A stretch of 23,871 bases of DNA from positions 1 to 23,871 of the forward strand of contig JAEDFA010000028.1 of assembly GCA_016293005.1 (NCBI GenBank). The letters are read 5' to 3'. This DNA is from Treponema sp. (lineage in GTDB: Bacteria > Spirochaetota > Spirochaetia > Treponematales > Treponemataceae). A program made the position numbers and the translations under genes. This document shows, in pieces, positions 23,787 to 23,871 of this stretch; the stretch's first letter is position 1; every line of letters starts with the position of its first letter. Below the pieces are notes generated by a model. That model was not told the origin of the DNA, did not search any database, and worked only from the letters and a program-made list of their open reading frames with translations.

Positions 23787-23791
23787 TCCTC
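23787..23791 (-). promoter_or_regulatory. Shine-Dalgarno of ileS
   Basis: GAGGA on the minus strand (23791-23787), six nt before the ATG at 23780. Together with the upstream TATAAT it implies a leader of about 40-45 nt. Confidence 0.7.
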
Positions 23792-23829
23792 AAAAAAAAT
23801 CAAATTTCAACTTAGTATTCTACTGAAAA

Positions 23830-23858
23830 ATTATACAAAATTCTACTAAATTTAAGAT
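23830..23858 (-). promoter_or_regulatory. Likely ileS operon promoter
   Basis: Minus-strand TATAAT (23835-23830) is a perfect -10 box. The -35 hexamer 17 bp upstream is poor (ATCTTA at 23858-23853). No T-box leader fits in the space between the box and ATG (about 50 nt), so isoleucine-tRNA T-box control, common for ileS in Firmicutes, is not seen. Confidence 0.4.
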
Positions 23859-23871
23859 TTTAACCCTTGAA

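Noticed and set aside
23781..23871. T-box or other riboswitch leader of ileS
   Set aside because: Only about 45 nt separate the likely transcription start from the ATG, too short for a T-box, and no stem-loop set is seen.
1..23871. Mobile element, prophage or defence island
   Set aside because: No transposase, integrase, terminal repeats, tRNA-flanked boundary or known defence domain was found; composition looks uniform by eye.

Overview
The window is an AT-rich, densely packed bacterial chromosome segment that reads as a host-associated or environmental Treponema (spirochaete). The evidence is: an archaeal/eukaryotic-type (type 2) isoleucyl-tRNA synthetase; a downstream outer-surface-type lipoprotein and a TPR lipoprotein, in the order I recall for T. 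pallidum TP0452-TP0453-TP0454; MEP-pathway ispG; Maf/DUF115 genes; many exported and outer-membrane-type proteins; and no transposons, tRNA, rRNA or CRISPR. It looks like ordinary chromosomal backbone with several lineage-specific genes.

Layout. (1) 1-383, minus: start of an exported protein cut by the window edge. It is divergent from 536-3328, a 930-residue membrane protein with a YidC/Oxa1-like domain followed by more membrane segments and an LtaS/EptA-like sulfatase-fold domain. A probable terminator follows. (2) 3511-6556, plus: a WbaP-type polyprenyl-phosphate hexose-1-phosphate transferase overlapping a gene for a one-POTRA, Omp85-like beta-barrel. (3) 6553-8787, minus: ispG then a TPR protein, meeting the barrel gene tail to tail with interlocked stops. 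(4) 8912-10254, plus: smpB, translationally coupled to an unknown exported protein. (5) 10251-11292, minus: an FtsB/DivIC-like division protein with an extra C-terminal membrane segment, then tsaC; again the stop codons interlock with the neighbour. (6) 11495-14548, plus: a 1017-residue very acidic, low-complexity protein with 81-bp tandem repeats and short repeated motifs. (7) 14690-18986, plus: two tandem DUF115/Maf-like genes and a two-TM protein with a degenerate GGDEF-like domain, all joined by ATGA overlaps. A 17-bp hairpin lies just upstream. (8) 19021-23780, minus: ileS, a lipoprotein starting inside the ileS 3' end, and a TPR lipoprotein.

How the genes work together (inference). Much of the non-housekeeping content concerns the envelope: lipid-linked sugar priming (WbaP-like), an outer-membrane barrel, a membrane-anchored alkaline-phosphatase-superfamily enzyme likely to modify glycan or lipid head groups, and Maf-type glycosyltransferases that in other bacteria modify flagellins. 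The rest is housekeeping: isoprenoid synthesis, ribosome rescue, tRNA threonylcarbamoylation, charging of tRNA-Ile, and division.

The least expected points are the YidC-like/sulfatase fusion, the coupled Maf-Maf-pseudoGGDEF cassette, the wbaP/Omp85-like overlap, the two-TM FtsB-like protein, and a recurring promoter arrangement in which the -10 box lies only 6-8 nt from the start codon with no Shine-Dalgarno (four genes), suggesting leaderless mRNAs. All functional calls rest on reading motifs by eye; no searches were run.
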